Positions 34,055-43,598 are shown, counted from the stretch's first letter. The stretch is 64,000 nt of DNA from an uncultured Bariatricus sp. (GCA_934307065.1 CAKRCD010000001.1:62001-126000), one strand, 5' to 3'. Numbers and translations: made by a program. Notes: a model not told the origin generated them from the letters alone.

Positions 34055-34987
34055 ATGCTACATATAATTGGATTGATTTTGCGAATATTGGGAATTCTTC
34101 TACTGAGTATAATAGGACTTCTGCTATTGCTGTTTTGCATACTGTTATTTGTGCCGTTCCGATACGAACTGAAGGCAGAATTTCCGGGAGAACTAAGCTG
34201 CACTAAAGTCAGATTCAGACTTACGTGGTTGTTACATTTTGTTTCTGCAAGGGTTCACTATGAGAACCAAGAATTTGCGTGGTGGATTCGTGCGGCATGG
34301 AAAAAGTTTCCAAAGGCAGAAGAACCTGTCAAAGAAACAGAGGAAGAACCAGTGAAAACATCATCGAATGAGACATTGGAGAAACAACCACGAACAAAGT
34401 TAAAAGAAATAGATCAAGCATCTTCGAAAAAACGACCGGAGACCCAAAAGCAGAAAAACGGAAAAATAGAAAATAGTAAACAGGAAAGCGGTATAAGAAA
34501 AAAGAAGCCATCTGCTTATGAGCGGCTGAAACAAAAAATCATCACTGTCTGGCACAAGATAAAATATACTTTTGCGAAGATATGTGGTAAAATAAAAGAC
34601 ATATCAAAGAATGTTTCAGATACGAAAGAAGCGGTTCGGATTTTTTTAAATGATACAGTCCATAGAAGTGCATTCCGAAGGGTAAAGAAAGAACTGGTCT
34701 GGATAAAACGTCTTTTAAAGCCGAAAATCTTTCAAGTTCGTTTCAATTATGGATTTGAAGACCCTTGTCTGACTGGACAAGTCTTAGGTTTACTTGGCAT
34801 GGTTTATCCATTTGTTGGAGATAATATGGAGATAGAGCCAGATTTTGAACATAAAGTCTTAAAAGGTAATATCCATATAAAAGGAAAAATCCGGATGGTT
34901 CATCTGGCAATTTTTGCAGTAAAACTGTTTATAAACAAAGAGACCCGGAAGACAATAATGGAAATCATACACATGGCTATGAAATAA
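34055..34987 (+). CDS. DUF2953 domain protein (YtfI-like)
   Basis: 310 residues. A hydrophobic N-terminus (residues 1-35), a lysine-rich low-complexity middle (about 95-165), and a C-terminal part VRFNYGFEDPCLTGQVLGLLG that is the DUF2953 core. In B. subtilis ytfI and the spore germination gene ytfJ are adjacent, the same order as here. GAGGTG precedes the ATG. Function unknown; a sporulation link is inferred from the neighbour. Confidence 0.85.
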   Translation: MLHIIGLILRILGILLLSIIGLLLLLFCILLFVPFRYELKAEFPGELSCTKVRFRLTWLLHFVSARVHYENQEFAWWIRAAWKKFPKAEEPVKETEEEPVKTSSNETLEKQPRTKLKEIDQASSKKRPETQKQKNGKIENSKQESGIRKKKPSAYERLKQKIITVWHKIKYTFAKICGKIKDISKNVSDTKEAVRIFLNDTVHRSAFRRVKKELVWIKRLLKPKIFQVRFNYGFEDPCLTGQVLGLLGMVYPFVGDNMEIEPDFEHKVLKGNIHIKGKIRMVHLAIFAVKLFINKETRKTIMEIIHMAMK

Positions 34988-34990
34988 AAC

Positions 34991-35011
34991 ATTACAATAA
35001 AACATTGTAAT
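34991..35011. repeat. Inverted repeat upstream of gerW
   Basis: ATTACAAT and ATTGTAAT form a perfect 8-base inverted repeat around AAAAC between the DUF2953 gene and gerW. It could be an operator or a weak hairpin; no T run follows, so it is not a good terminator. Confidence 0.35.
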
Positions 35012-35057
35012 AGAACATTATGAATAGAACGATATATGCAGAAACAGGAGGAAAGAA

Positions 35058-35453
35058 ATGGCGGCTGAAAAACAATTTAAAGAGACAGTAGAATCCTTAT
35101 TTTCAGGAATCAACGGTGTGTTATCATCCAAGACCGTTGTAGGAAATGCAATTCATATAGGAGATACCATTATTTTACCATTGGTGGATGTTTCCTTTGG
35201 AATTGGAGCAGGTGCATTTAATGCAGACCAAAAAGAAAAAGGTGTCGGAGGTCTTGGAGGTAAGATGACGCCGTGTGCGGTGCTTGTGATTCAGAACGGG
35301 ACAACCCGTCTGGTAAATATTAAGAATCAGGATGCAATTACCAAGATTCTTGATATGGTGCCGGATGTGATTGACCGTGTAAAAGGTCCAAAAGAAGAAA
35401 AGATGACAGAGCAGGACGTAGTTGATATTCTGGATGCGGCAGAAAAGGAATAA
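35058..35453 (+). CDS. GerW family sporulation protein YtfJ
   Basis: 131 residues of the GerW/YtfJ family: IGDTIILPLVDVSFGIGAG, then a Gly-rich GGLGGKMTPCAVLVIQNG and a C-terminal DMVPDVIDRV. In B. subtilis the homologue affects spore germination, which supports a spore-forming host. AGGAGG precedes the ATG. Confidence 0.9.
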   Translation: MAAEKQFKETVESLFSGINGVLSSKTVVGNAIHIGDTIILPLVDVSFGIGAGAFNADQKEKGVGGLGGKMTPCAVLVIQNGTTRLVNIKNQDAITKILDMVPDVIDRVKGPKEEKMTEQDVVDILDAAEKE

Positions 35454-35525
35454 ACATACTTTGAAGTAATGGTATCTGACTCAAATGAATATAATGAGAG
35501 TAAGAAGCAAAAACCAGGTGATGTC

Positions 35526-35669
35526 ATGAAACGGGTAATAGGATTCGCATTATTTTTCATTGCTGTAGGAATCATACTTGGAATGTTCCTGCCGAGTGAT
35601 TTTTGCCGGGTTTTAATTTGCATTCTGTGTTTTACAGTCGGATATCAGATGTTTACCTGTTGGAAGTGA
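35526..35669 (+). CDS. Small membrane protein, 47 residues
   Basis: Two hydrophobic helices (about 5-20 and 25-42) ending FTCWK, with three cysteines. ATG 35526 with AGGTGAT five bases upstream is preferred over an in-frame ATG at 35469, whose extra residues are hydrophilic. It lies between gerW and a terminator. The family is not recognised. Confidence 0.6.
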   Translation: MKRVIGFALFFIAVGIILGMFLPSDFCRVLICILCFTVGYQMFTCWK

Positions 35670-35712
35670 AATTTTACCTGAAATTTATATTTGAAATCAA
35701 ATATTTGACTGT

Positions 35713-35741
35713 AAAAAAGCCTTGCATATGCAGGGCTTTTA
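35713..35741 (+). terminator. Terminator after the gerW cluster
   Basis: AAAAAGCC and GGGCTTTT pair, with TTGCA/TGCA extending the stem, followed by a short T run. Confidence 0.75.
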
Positions 35742-35785
35742 TGTTATCGTATAAATGTTGCAAAAAAACACGTATGCCGTTAACT

Positions 35786-35813
35786 TTGGTGCCGGATACC
35801 CGGTTTGTATAAT
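35786..35813 (+). promoter_or_regulatory. Promoter of rpsB-tsf
   Basis: TTGGTG (35786-35791), 16-base spacer, TATAAT (35808-35813). The spacer contains CCGGATACCCGG, a 12-base imperfect palindrome. The rpsB ATG is 40 bases downstream. Confidence 0.6.
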
Positions 35814-35852
35814 GAAGCATACGGAAGTAAAAACCAAATGGAGGAAAAAAAC

Positions 35853-36596
35853 ATGAGCGTTATCTCAATGAAACAACTTTTAGAAGCAGGTGTACATTTT
35901 GGACACCAGACAAGAAGATGGAACCCTAAAATGGCTGAATACATCTACACAGAAAGAAATGGTATTTATATCATTGATTTACAGAAATCTGTAGGAAAAG
36001 TAGACGAAGCTTACAATGCAATTTCTGATATTGCAGCAGAAGGTGGACAGATTCTTTTCGTTGGAACGAAAAAACAGGCTCAGGACGCAATCAAGACAGA
36101 AGCAGAGCGTTGTGGAATGTTCTATGTAAACGAAAGATGGTTAGGTGGAATGCTTACTAACTTTAAGACAATCCAGAGCAGAATCAATCGTTTAAAAGAA
36201 ATCGAAACAATGGCAGAAGACGGAACTTTCGATGTATTACCAAAGAAAGAAGTTATCGAACTTAAGAAAGAATGGGAAAAACTGGAAAAGAACCTTGGTG
36301 GAATTAAAGAAATGAAGAAAATTCCAGATGCAATCTTCGTAGTTGACCCTAAGAAAGAAAGAATCTGCGTACAGGAAGCTCATACTCTTGGAATTCCTTT
36401 GATCGGTATCGCTGATACAAACTGCGACCCAGAAGAACTTGATTATGTAATCCCGGGTAACGATGATGCTATCAGAGCAGTAAAACTTATCGTTTCTAAA
36501 ATGGCAGATGCTGTAATCGAAGCTAATCAGGGTGAAACCGGAGTAGATTACGAAGCAGAAGAAGTGGAAGCAGTAGAAGAATCAGTTGAAGAATAA
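35853..36596 (+). CDS. rpsB: 30S ribosomal protein S2
   Basis: 247 residues, starting [20 protein letters not shown], with [23 protein letters not shown] and the late [21 protein letters not shown] (seen in segments). The tail is acidic. ATG 35853 has ATGGAGGAAA upstream; an ATG at 35805 in the same frame lies at the promoter -10 and is excluded. tsf follows after 35 bases, as in most bacteria. Confidence 0.98.
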   Translation: MSVISMKQLLEAGVHFGHQTRRWNPKMAEYIYTERNGIYIIDLQKSVGKVDEAYNAISDIAAEGGQILFVGTKKQAQDAIKTEAERCGMFYVNERWLGGMLTNFKTIQSRINRLKEIETMAEDGTFDVLPKKEVIELKKEWEKLEKNLGGIKEMKKIPDAIFVVDPKKERICVQEAHTLGIPLIGIADTNCDPEELDYVIPGNDDAIRAVKLIVSKMADAVIEANQGETGVDYEAEEVEAVEESVEE

Positions 36597-36631
36597 TCAA
36601 TTGCATTAGGAATCAGATGGAGGAATAGATC

Positions 36632-37708
36632 ATGGCAATTTCAGCAAGCATGGTTAAAGAATTAAGAGAAATGACAGGTGCCGGTATGATGGACTGTAAG
36701 AAAGCTCTTACAGAAACAAACGGAGATATGGATGCAGCTGTTGAAGTATTAAAGAAAAGCGGTGCAGCTAAGATGGAAAAGAAGGCTTCTCGTATTGCAG
36801 CTGAAGGTATCACTCGCGTTGCATCGAATAACAATGAAGTAGTTGTTGTAGAAGTTAACTCTGAAACAGACTTCGTTGCAAAGAATGAATTATTCCAGAA
36901 TTTTGTACAGTTAGTAGCTGACAACGCACTTGTTTCAGGTTTAAACGGTGGTTTAAACGGAGAAGATGTAGAAGCTCTTCTTGAAATGAATGGTCTTAAA
37001 GATGAATTAATCGATAAAACTGCTACAATCGGAGAAAAATTATCTGTACGTAGATTTGCTAAGATTTCTGGTGAATGTGTAGCCAGCTACCTTCATGCAG
37101 GTGGCAAGATTGGTGTAGTTATTGCAGCAGATGGTGCAACAGGTGTAGAAGAAGTGCTTACCAATATTGCTATGCAGGTTGCAGCTATGAGACCGGAATA
37201 CATCAGCAGAGATGATATTGCTCCGGAAGCAGTGGCAAAAATGAGAGAAATCATTGTTGACTCTTCATTGAATGATCCTGCTTCTCTTCCAAAGCCAGTT
37301 TTGAATGATTTGATCAACAAAGCTTGTACAGAAAAACTTTGGAGCGATGAAGATATTGCTATCTACCAGGAAAAGAAGAGTAATATGAATTATTTATTCA
37401 ACTTCCTTTCAAAAGAAGCAAAAGATGTACTTGTTAATTTAGCTATGGCAGATAAAGAAAATATCATGGCAAACAAAATTTTCAATGGTGCAATTGAAGG
37501 TCGTGTTTCAAAACAGCTGAAAGAAATCTGTTTGTTAGATCAGACTTATGTTAAAGCTGAAGATGGAAAACAGACAGTTGCTGCATATCTTAAATCAGTA
37601 AACAGTGCTCTTGTAATTAAGAACATTGTACGTTTTGAAGTAGGCGAAGGTATGGAAAAGAAAAACGAAGATTTCGCAGCTGAAGTGGCAGCACAGATGA
37701 ACGCATAA
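36632..37708 (+). CDS. tsf: Elongation factor Ts, with an extra C-terminal-core segment
   Basis: 358 residues. The UBA-like start SASMVKELREMTGAGMMDCKKAL, the core VEVNSETDFVAKN and the end EICLLDQTYVK are standard. It is about 45-60 residues longer than the 295-315 usual in related bacteria. The surplus lies near residues 210-285, between MREIIVDSSLNDP and AIEGRVSKQLKE. The frame is continuous, so this is not a sequencing break. It recycles EF-Tu-GDP. AGATGGAGG precedes the ATG. Confidence 0.95.
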   Translation: MAISASMVKELREMTGAGMMDCKKALTETNGDMDAAVEVLKKSGAAKMEKKASRIAAEGITRVASNNNEVVVVEVNSETDFVAKNELFQNFVQLVADNALVSGLNGGLNGEDVEALLEMNGLKDELIDKTATIGEKLSVRRFAKISGECVASYLHAGGKIGVVIAADGATGVEEVLTNIAMQVAAMRPEYISRDDIAPEAVAKMREIIVDSSLNDPASLPKPVLNDLINKACTEKLWSDEDIAIYQEKKSNMNYLFNFLSKEAKDVLVNLAMADKENIMANKIFNGAIEGRVSKQLKEICLLDQTYVKAEDGKQTVAAYLKSVNSALVIKNIVRFEVGEGMEKKNEDFAAEVAAQMNA

Positions 37709-37760
37709 TCTTACAGTTCGCATAAGAATTTGAACCGTATTATTATCATGTAAATTAACG

Positions 37761-37808
37761 AAAAACCTTGAATTTCCTATGAAAAATGGGATAATTCAAG
37801 GTTTTTTT
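37761..37808 (+). terminator. Terminator of rpsB-tsf
   Basis: AAAAACCTTGAATT and AATTCAAGGTTTTTTT form a stem of 11-14 pairs, enclosing a TCCTAT/TGGGAT inner pairing. It ends the rpsB-tsf unit before pyrH, which in many relatives would be next. Confidence 0.92.
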
Positions 37809-37877
37809 GCGTGTTGCAAAATATGCTTTGTTCAGTGCGTTCTGCTTTTTAGATGGTAAAGTACGAAAGGAAAAGTC

Positions 37878-37906
37878 TTGGATTCTGATGACAAATGTGA
37901 TACAAT
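37878..37906 (+). promoter_or_regulatory. Promoter of the NRAMP-pxp-acc cluster
   Basis: TTGGAT (37878-37883), 17-base spacer, TACAAT (37901-37906), 33 bases before the NRAMP ATG. The upstream 37809-37877 shows no riboswitch that I can recognise. Confidence 0.6.
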
Positions 37907-37939
37907 ACTGACTTATAAAAGTGAATGGAGGTATACAGT

Positions 37940-39148
37940 ATGAAAAAAGAGAAAAAGAGCGGGGGTGCACTTTTTGGCGCAGCATTTTTGATGGCTACCT
38001 CAGCAATTGGACCAGGATTTTTAACTCAGACAGCAAAATTTACAGGACAGCATTTGGCGAGTTTCGGTTTCGTTATTTTAGTTTCCATCATTTTATCTGC
38101 CATTGCACAGATGAACATATGGCGTGTGCTTTGTGTAACAGGACTTCGTGGACAGGATGTAGCGAATAAAGTACTTCCGGGTCTGGGTTATTTTGTGGCA
38201 TTCATGGTAGCGCTTGGCGGTCTGGTATTCAACATTGGTAATGTAGGCGGTGGTGCACTCGGATTTAATACACTTCTTGGAATTCCTACAAAAGCCGGAT
38301 ACATATTGGCAGGCGCTGTAGCAATTGCGGTATTCTTAGTAAAAAATGCAAAATCAGCTATGGATACCTTAACAAAGGTGCTGGCAGGAATTATGATTGT
38401 GGTAATTCTGGGAATCATTATTGTAGTACAACCTCCGGTAGGAGATGCATTGAAGAACACCGTTCTTCCATCAGAAAACATGAACACTCTGGTTCCGGCT
38501 ATTATTACCTTGCTTGGTGGAACTGTAGGTGGATATATCACCTTTGCAGGGGCACACAGACTGATTGATGCAGGAATTACAGGAGAAGAAAATTTAAAAG
38601 AAATCAACAAGAGTTCTATTATGGGAATTGGAATTGCAACAGTTGTCCGCATCCTGCTTTTTTTAGCTGTACTGGGAGTTGTCGTAAAAGAAGGAATAGA
38701 TTTAAGCACTTCAGGGAATCCGGCAGCGGATGCATTCCGTGCAGGTGCAGGAGAAATCGGTTATCGTTTTGCCGGACTTGTACTGCTTTGTGCAGCGGTT
38801 ACCTCTATTATAGGTGCAGCTTATACATCCGTATCATTTTTGAAAACTTTCCATCCTGCAATTGAAGAGAATGAAAATAAAGTCATTATTGCATTTATTG
38901 CTGTTTCGACTCTTATTATGTTATTAATTGGACAGCCCGCAACCTTACTGGTACTTGCTGGTGCGTTAAACGGACTGATTCTTCCAATTACCTTAGGAAT
39001 CTGTCTGATTGCAGCGAAAAAGAAAAAAATTGTAGGAGATTCCTATAAACATCCAGCATGGCTTTGGGTATTGGGACTGATTGTTGTCTTGATTTCAGCT
39101 TATCTGGGTGTAACAACATTTATTTCAAATATGAGCTCTTTCTTCTAA
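37940..39148 (+). CDS. NRAMP-superfamily transporter (YcsG-like)
   Basis: About 402 residues with eleven hydrophobic segments. The start SAIGPGFLTQTAKFTGQ and the middle GYITFAGAHRLIDAGITGEE match the YcsG-type branch of NRAMP, which lacks the classical metal-binding DPGN motif. B. subtilis ycsG sits next to ycsF (pxpA) and kipI-kipA (pxpBC), the same company as here. Substrate is therefore uncertain: a metal, or 5-oxoproline or a related compound. ATG 37940 has GGAGG eight bases upstream. Confidence 0.85.
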   Translation: MKKEKKSGGALFGAAFLMATSAIGPGFLTQTAKFTGQHLASFGFVILVSIILSAIAQMNIWRVLCVTGLRGQDVANKVLPGLGYFVAFMVALGGLVFNIGNVGGGALGFNTLLGIPTKAGYILAGAVAIAVFLVKNAKSAMDTLTKVLAGIMIVVILGIIIVVQPPVGDALKNTVLPSENMNTLVPAIITLLGGTVGGYITFAGAHRLIDAGITGEENLKEINKSSIMGIGIATVVRILLFLAVLGVVVKEGIDLSTSGNPAADAFRAGAGEIGYRFAGLVLLCAAVTSIIGAAYTSVSFLKTFHPAIEENENKVIIAFIAVSTLIMLLIGQPATLLVLAGALNGLILPITLGICLIAAKKKKIVGDSYKHPAWLWVLGLIVVLISAYLGVTTFISNMSSFF

Positions 39149-39176
39149 TAAGAACTCGCTAAGGAGGTATAAAGAA

Positions 39177-39905
39177 ATGCCTGACATCCGAATTTTAACA
39201 GCGGGCGATTCCGCACTTTTGATAGAATTTGGAAAAGAAATTAATCCGGAGACAAACCGGAAAATCACGGCAATTGTACAGTTGATGAGAGAACAGCATA
39301 TAGAAGGAATTGTGGATGTGATCCCTGCATTCTGCTCCCTGCTCATCAATTATGATCCAAGAGTTCTTTCCTATGAAGAATTGAAAGAACGAATGGAAAA
39401 TTTGCTGAAAATGGAAACAAAAACAGAAACTACGAGGAAACGTATTTTTGAAATCCCGGTGTGTTATGGTGGGGAATATGGACCGGATATTGATAATATC
39501 GCGGAGCATGCGGGTCTTTCCGTAAACGAAGTGATAAAAATCCATTCGTCGAAAGATTACTTAATCTATATGCTTGGATTTTTGCCGGGCTTTACTTATC
39601 TGGGGGGATTGGATGAACGGATTCATACACCAAGGCTTGCAAGTCCAAGACTGACAATCCGTGCAGGAAGCGTAGGAATAGGAGGTTCCCAGACCGGTAT
39701 TTATCCATTGGATTCACCTGGGGGCTGGCAGTTGATGGGGTTGACTCCGGTACGGACTTATGACCCGGAAAGACAGACACCGATTCTTGTGGAGGCGGGG
39801 GATTATATTCGATTTATACCTATTGATGAAGAAGAATTCTTACGCATTCAGAAATTAGTGGAAAAAGGTGAATATCAGTGTGTTATTCATGAAGGTGAGG
39901 TGTAG
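39177..39905 (+). CDS. pxpB: 5-oxoprolinase subunit B (KipI/AHS1 family)
   Basis: 242 residues, AHS1 domain. It has GDSALLIEFGKEI, EIPVCYGGEYGPD, the signature MLGFLPGFTYLGG and TGIYPLDSPGGWQLMG. In E. coli PxpB-PxpC-PxpA cleave 5-oxoproline to glutamate with ATP. The same fold forms half of the carboxyltransferase of urea carboxylase. AAGGAGG precedes the ATG. The stop is two bases before pxpC. Confidence 0.93.
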   Translation: MPDIRILTAGDSALLIEFGKEINPETNRKITAIVQLMREQHIEGIVDVIPAFCSLLINYDPRVLSYEELKERMENLLKMETKTETTRKRIFEIPVCYGGEYGPDIDNIAEHAGLSVNEVIKIHSSKDYLIYMLGFLPGFTYLGGLDERIHTPRLASPRLTIRAGSVGIGGSQTGIYPLDSPGGWQLMGLTPVRTYDPERQTPILVEAGDYIRFIPIDEEEFLRIQKLVEKGEYQCVIHEGEV

Positions 39906-39906
39906 C

Positions 39907-40920
39907 ATGGGAGTTCGTGTATTAAAAAGCGGAATGCTGACTACGGTTCAGGACATTGGAAGAACCGGGTATCAGAGTCAGGGCTTCAGTGTGGCAGGAG
40001 TTATGGATGTGCGTTCTTTTAAGATTGCAAACCTTCTTCTGGATAATCCGGAAAATGAAGCAGTGTTGGAATTTACTTTAATTGGTCCTACCCTGGAATT
40101 TACATCTGAAACCATTATTGCAATTACCGGCGGTAATTTTACACCAAAAATTAATGGAAAACCGGCACCAATGTATACAGCTATCTATATGCATAAAGGT
40201 GATATTCTGGCATTTGGAAGTGCCCATACTGGAAGCCGTGGATACATTGCATTTTCCAGTTACCTGGAAATTCCGGTTGTGATGGGAAGCAGATGTACCA
40301 ACATGAAGAGTTCCATTGGTGGATTTAAAGGACGGAAACTCGAAAACGGAGATTATATTAATTTCCGTATTAAACGACGTTATCTTCCGTTTTTCTTGTC
40401 CAGAAGCTTAGAACCGGAAGATTTTGGACAGGAAGAGGCTACATTGAGAGTAGTTATGGGTCCACAGGATGATATGTTCTCCAAACAAGGGATTGATACG
40501 TTCCTGAATACAGAATATACAGTTACCAGTGAATTTGATAGGATGGGATGCCGATTGGAGGGAGCATTTATTGCACCGAAAACGACTTCCGATATGATTT
40601 CTGACGGAATTGCTTTTGGTTCCGTGCAGGTACCATCCCATGGAAAACCAATTATTTTACTTGCGGACCGACAGACTACAGGTGGTTATGCGAAAATTGC
40701 AACGGTGGCATCTGTGGATATACCAAAGCTTGTTCAGAGAAAGACGGACCATAAGATTCGTTTTCAGGCAATTACGGTTCAGGAAGCACAAAAATTATAT
40801 ATGGAAGAAATGACGGAACTGGATGACATGAGACATCAAATCCATCAACCATGTAAAGAAGTGCTGGACTGCCGGCTGGTAGCAAAGCGTCTGACAAAAT
40901 TATTTCACGAAGAACAATAG
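39907..40920 (+). CDS. pxpC: 5-oxoprolinase subunit C (KipA/AHS2 family)
   Basis: 337 residues, AHS2 domain: VLKSGMLTTVQDIGRTGYQSQG, then ITGGNFTPKINGKP, VVMGPQDDMF and DRMGCRLEG, and the closing ILLADRQTTGGYAKIATV (seen in segments). It pairs with PxpB. ATG 39907 with GGTGAGGTG upstream is chosen; an in-frame ATG at 39868 is inside pxpB. Next comes a BCCP gene, which is unusual beside pxp genes of E. coli. Confidence 0.93.
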   Translation: MGVRVLKSGMLTTVQDIGRTGYQSQGFSVAGVMDVRSFKIANLLLDNPENEAVLEFTLIGPTLEFTSETIIAITGGNFTPKINGKPAPMYTAIYMHKGDILAFGSAHTGSRGYIAFSSYLEIPVVMGSRCTNMKSSIGGFKGRKLENGDYINFRIKRRYLPFFLSRSLEPEDFGQEEATLRVVMGPQDDMFSKQGIDTFLNTEYTVTSEFDRMGCRLEGAFIAPKTTSDMISDGIAFGSVQVPSHGKPIILLADRQTTGGYAKIATVASVDIPKLVQRKTDHKIRFQAITVQEAQKLYMEEMTELDDMRHQIHQPCKEVLDCRLVAKRLTKLFHEEQ

Positions 40921-40991
40921 AACTAACAGAATATATACAGAAGAACGTATAGATATATATAGCATAGATTGGTAGAAAGGAAGCATAGTAA

Positions 40992-41438
40992 ATGGATTTA
41001 GAGAAAATAGAAGGTCTTGTTAATATCATAGAGAATTCTTCACTCACAGAATTTACGATTGAAGAGGGCGATTTGAAAATCACAATGAGCAAATTGAGTC
41101 ATCCGCCAATCGTGGGAGCGGGAATGATTGCAGCGTCACCAGCAGCACCTGTTGCAGATACAGCAGCACTGGAAGAGAAAGCGGATGAAGAGGATGAAAT
41201 CTTATTTATTACGTCACCAATTGTAGGAACGTTCTATTCCGCTGCGGCACCGGATATTCCGGCATTTGTAAGAGTAGGTGACCATGTGAAGGCAGGTCAG
41301 ACGGTCTGTATTCTGGAAGCCATGAAGCTGATGAATGAGATTCAGAGTGACTATGATTGCGAAATTGAGGCAATTCTGGTAAGCAATGAGCAGAAAGTGG
41401 AATACGGCCAGCCATTATTCAGAGTAAAGAAGTTATAG
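40992..41438 (+). CDS. accB: Biotin carboxyl carrier protein
   Basis: 148 residues. The N-terminus LVNIIENSSLTEFTIEEGD is AccB-like, an Ala/Pro linker follows, and the biotinyl domain carries EAMKLMNEI with the biotin acceptor Lys112. AAAGGAAG precedes the ATG. It sits between pxpC and a biotin carboxylase, with no accA or accD in the window. It may serve fatty-acid synthesis, or the PxpB/PxpC proteins in a urea-carboxylase-like enzyme; the context favours the latter but is not proof. Confidence 0.9.
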   Translation: MDLEKIEGLVNIIENSSLTEFTIEEGDLKITMSKLSHPPIVGAGMIAASPAAPVADTAALEEKADEEDEILFITSPIVGTFYSAAAPDIPAFVRVGDHVKAGQTVCILEAMKLMNEIQSDYDCEIEAILVSNEQKVEYGQPLFRVKKL

Positions 41439-41457
41439 GAGCAAGGAGGTTGGAAAG

Positions 41458-42813
41458 ATGTTTCAGAAAGTATTAATCGCCAACCGAGGGGAAATCGCAG
41501 TCCGAATTATCCGTGCCTGCAGGAATATGGGAATCCGCAGTGTAGCGGTATATTCCAAAGAAGATGCAGAAAGTTTGCATGTGCAGCTTGCAGATCAGAG
41601 AATCTGTATTGGGGAAGGACCTGCAAGAAACAGTTACCTGAACATGGACCAGATTATTACAGCAGCGAAAAATATAGGAGCAGATGCTATTCACCCTGGT
41701 TTCGGTTTTTTGTCAGAAAATAGCGAGTTTGTTCGCAAATGCCAGGAAAATGGAATTACATTTATCGGACCGGAGGCAGATGTCATAGATAAGATGGGAA
41801 ATAAATCCCAGGCACGAAAGACTATGATGGAAGCGGGAGTTCCTGTTGTTCCGGGAACAAAAGAACCAGTGTATGATGCCAAGACAGGAAAAGAACTGGC
41901 GCATGATATTGGGTATCCGGTTATGATAAAGGCATCTTCGGGTGGTGGCGGAAAAGGAATGCGTGTCGCCCAGGACGAGGAAGAATTTGAATTTCAGTTC
42001 AATATGGCACAGAGAGAATCTGCAAATGCTTTTGGCGACGATACCATGTATATCGAGCGTTTTGTAGAAAATCCGCGCCATGTAGAAATCCAGATTATGG
42101 CAGACACTCAGGGAAATGTGGTAGCACTTGGAGAGCGAGACTGCTCCGTACAGAGAAATCATCAGAAACTGATTGAAGAATCTCCGTCTCCGGCAATTAC
42201 GGAGGAAATCCGGCAGAAAATGAATGAATATGCCATTCTGGCAGCGAAGACGGTCAATTATACCAATGCAGGAACCATTGAATTTATCATGAGTCCGAAG
42301 GGCGAGTTCTTCTTTATGGAAATGAATACCCGGATTCAGGTTGAACATGGGGTGACTGAGATGGTAACCGGCACAGATTTAATTATCGAGCAGATCCGGG
42401 TTGCCATGGGAGAATCATTGAGCTTTACCCAGGAGGATGTACGGCTTCGCGGTCATGCTATTGAATGCCGTATCAATGCGGAAATACCGGAAAAGAACTT
42501 TATGCCAAGTCCGGGAAAAGTAACCCATATTCATTTGCCTGCGGGAAATGGCGTAAGAGTAGATACGGGACTTTACGCTGGTTATACCATTCCATCGGAA
42601 TATGATTCTATGATAGCCAAAGTGATTGTGCATGCCCAGAACCGTGAACTTGCTATTGCGAAAATGCGTGCAGCTCTGGATGAGATGGTGGTAATGGGTA
42701 TCAATACAAATCTGGATTTCCAGTATCAGATTATGGGTAATCCTGTTTTTGTGGCAGGAGAAGCGGATACGGGATTTATTGCCAATATTTTAAAGCTCGG
42801 ACAAGAGCGGTAG
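41458..42813 (+). CDS. accC: Biotin carboxylase subunit
   Basis: 451 residues, the usual AccC length. The ATP-grasp features are visible: [19 protein letters not shown], the glycine-rich [40 protein letters not shown] (in segments) and [13 protein letters not shown]. It carboxylates the biotin of the carrier encoded 19 bases upstream using ATP and bicarbonate. CAAGGAGG precedes the ATG. pxpA follows after 14 bases. Confidence 0.95.
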   Translation: MFQKVLIANRGEIAVRIIRACRNMGIRSVAVYSKEDAESLHVQLADQRICIGEGPARNSYLNMDQIITAAKNIGADAIHPGFGFLSENSEFVRKCQENGITFIGPEADVIDKMGNKSQARKTMMEAGVPVVPGTKEPVYDAKTGKELAHDIGYPVMIKASSGGGGKGMRVAQDEEEFEFQFNMAQRESANAFGDDTMYIERFVENPRHVEIQIMADTQGNVVALGERDCSVQRNHQKLIEESPSPAITEEIRQKMNEYAILAAKTVNYTNAGTIEFIMSPKGEFFFMEMNTRIQVEHGVTEMVTGTDLIIEQIRVAMGESLSFTQEDVRLRGHAIECRINAEIPEKNFMPSPGKVTHIHLPAGNGVRVDTGLYAGYTIPSEYDSMIAKVIVHAQNRELAIAKMRAALDEMVVMGINTNLDFQYQIMGNPVFVAGEADTGFIANILKLGQER

Positions 42814-42827
42814 AAGGAGAGAGAACA

Positions 42828-43598
42828 TTGTATCAGATAGACTTGAATTGCGATTTGGGAGAAAGTTTTGGAAATTATAAAATCGGTATGGATGAGGAAG
42901 TAATTCCGTTGATTTCTTCTGCAAATGTAGCTTGTGGCTATCATGCCTCAGACCCAATCGTCATGCAGAAAACCATTGCTATGACAAAGAAATTCGGAAC
43001 AGCAGTCGGAGCACATCCGGGATTCCCGGATTTGATGGGATTTGGAAGAAGAAATTTAAGTGTATCTCCGGCAGAGGCAAAGGCATATACCTTATATCAG
43101 CTTGGGGCACTGGATGCATTTTGCAGAACACAAGGAGTGAAAATGCAGCATGTGAAACCGCATGGTGCTTTATATAATATGGCGGCAAAGGATTATGAAC
43201 TTGCAAGAGGAATCTGCGAAGCAATCTATGAATTCGATAAAGAGTTGATTGTGCTTGCTCTTTCAGGCGGAGAATTGGTTCGTGCCGGAGAAGATATCGG
43301 ACTTCGGACTGCGTTGGAATTTTTCGCAGACCGTGCGTATGAAGAAGATGGTACTTTGGTAAACCGCAGAAAAGAAGGAGCAGTTATTACCGATGAAAAT
43401 GAAGCCCTTGCCAGAGTTGTGCGGATGATAAAAGAAAACAAGCTTACTGCAATTACCGGAAAAGATATTTCAATAAAAGCAGACTCTGTATGTGTACATG
43501 GAGATGGAGTTAAGGCACTAGAATTTGTGAAAAAAATACGGGAGAAACTGACTTATGAGCAGATTGCAATTAAACCGCTGGCAGAAATTGTATCGTAG
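42828..43598 (+). CDS. pxpA: 5-oxoprolinase subunit A (LamB/YcsF family)
   Basis: 256 residues. The YcsF signature is [11 protein letters not shown] and [14 protein letters not shown], with [15 protein letters not shown] and [10 protein letters not shown] carrying conserved His/Asp residues. In the E. coli enzyme PxpA is proposed to open the phosphorylated or activated 5-oxoproline ring. The start is TTG 42828 with AAGGAGAG upstream. It is the last gene of the pxpB-pxpC-accB-accC-pxpA run. Confidence 0.93.
   Translation: MYQIDLNCDLGESFGNYKIGMDEEVIPLISSANVACGYHASDPIVMQKTIAMTKKFGTAVGAHPGFPDLMGFGRRNLSVSPAEAKAYTLYQLGALDAFCRTQGVKMQHVKPHGALYNMAAKDYELARGICEAIYEFDKELIVLALSGGELVRAGEDIGLRTALEFFADRAYEEDGTLVNRRKEGAVITDENEALARVVRMIKENKLTAITGKDISIKADSVCVHGDGVKALEFVKKIREKLTYEQIAIKPLAEIVS

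Noticed and set aside
37809..37939. Manganese or other riboswitch before the NRAMP gene
   Set aside because: The stretch holds the tsf terminator end and a promoter whose start leaves only about 25 bases of leader.
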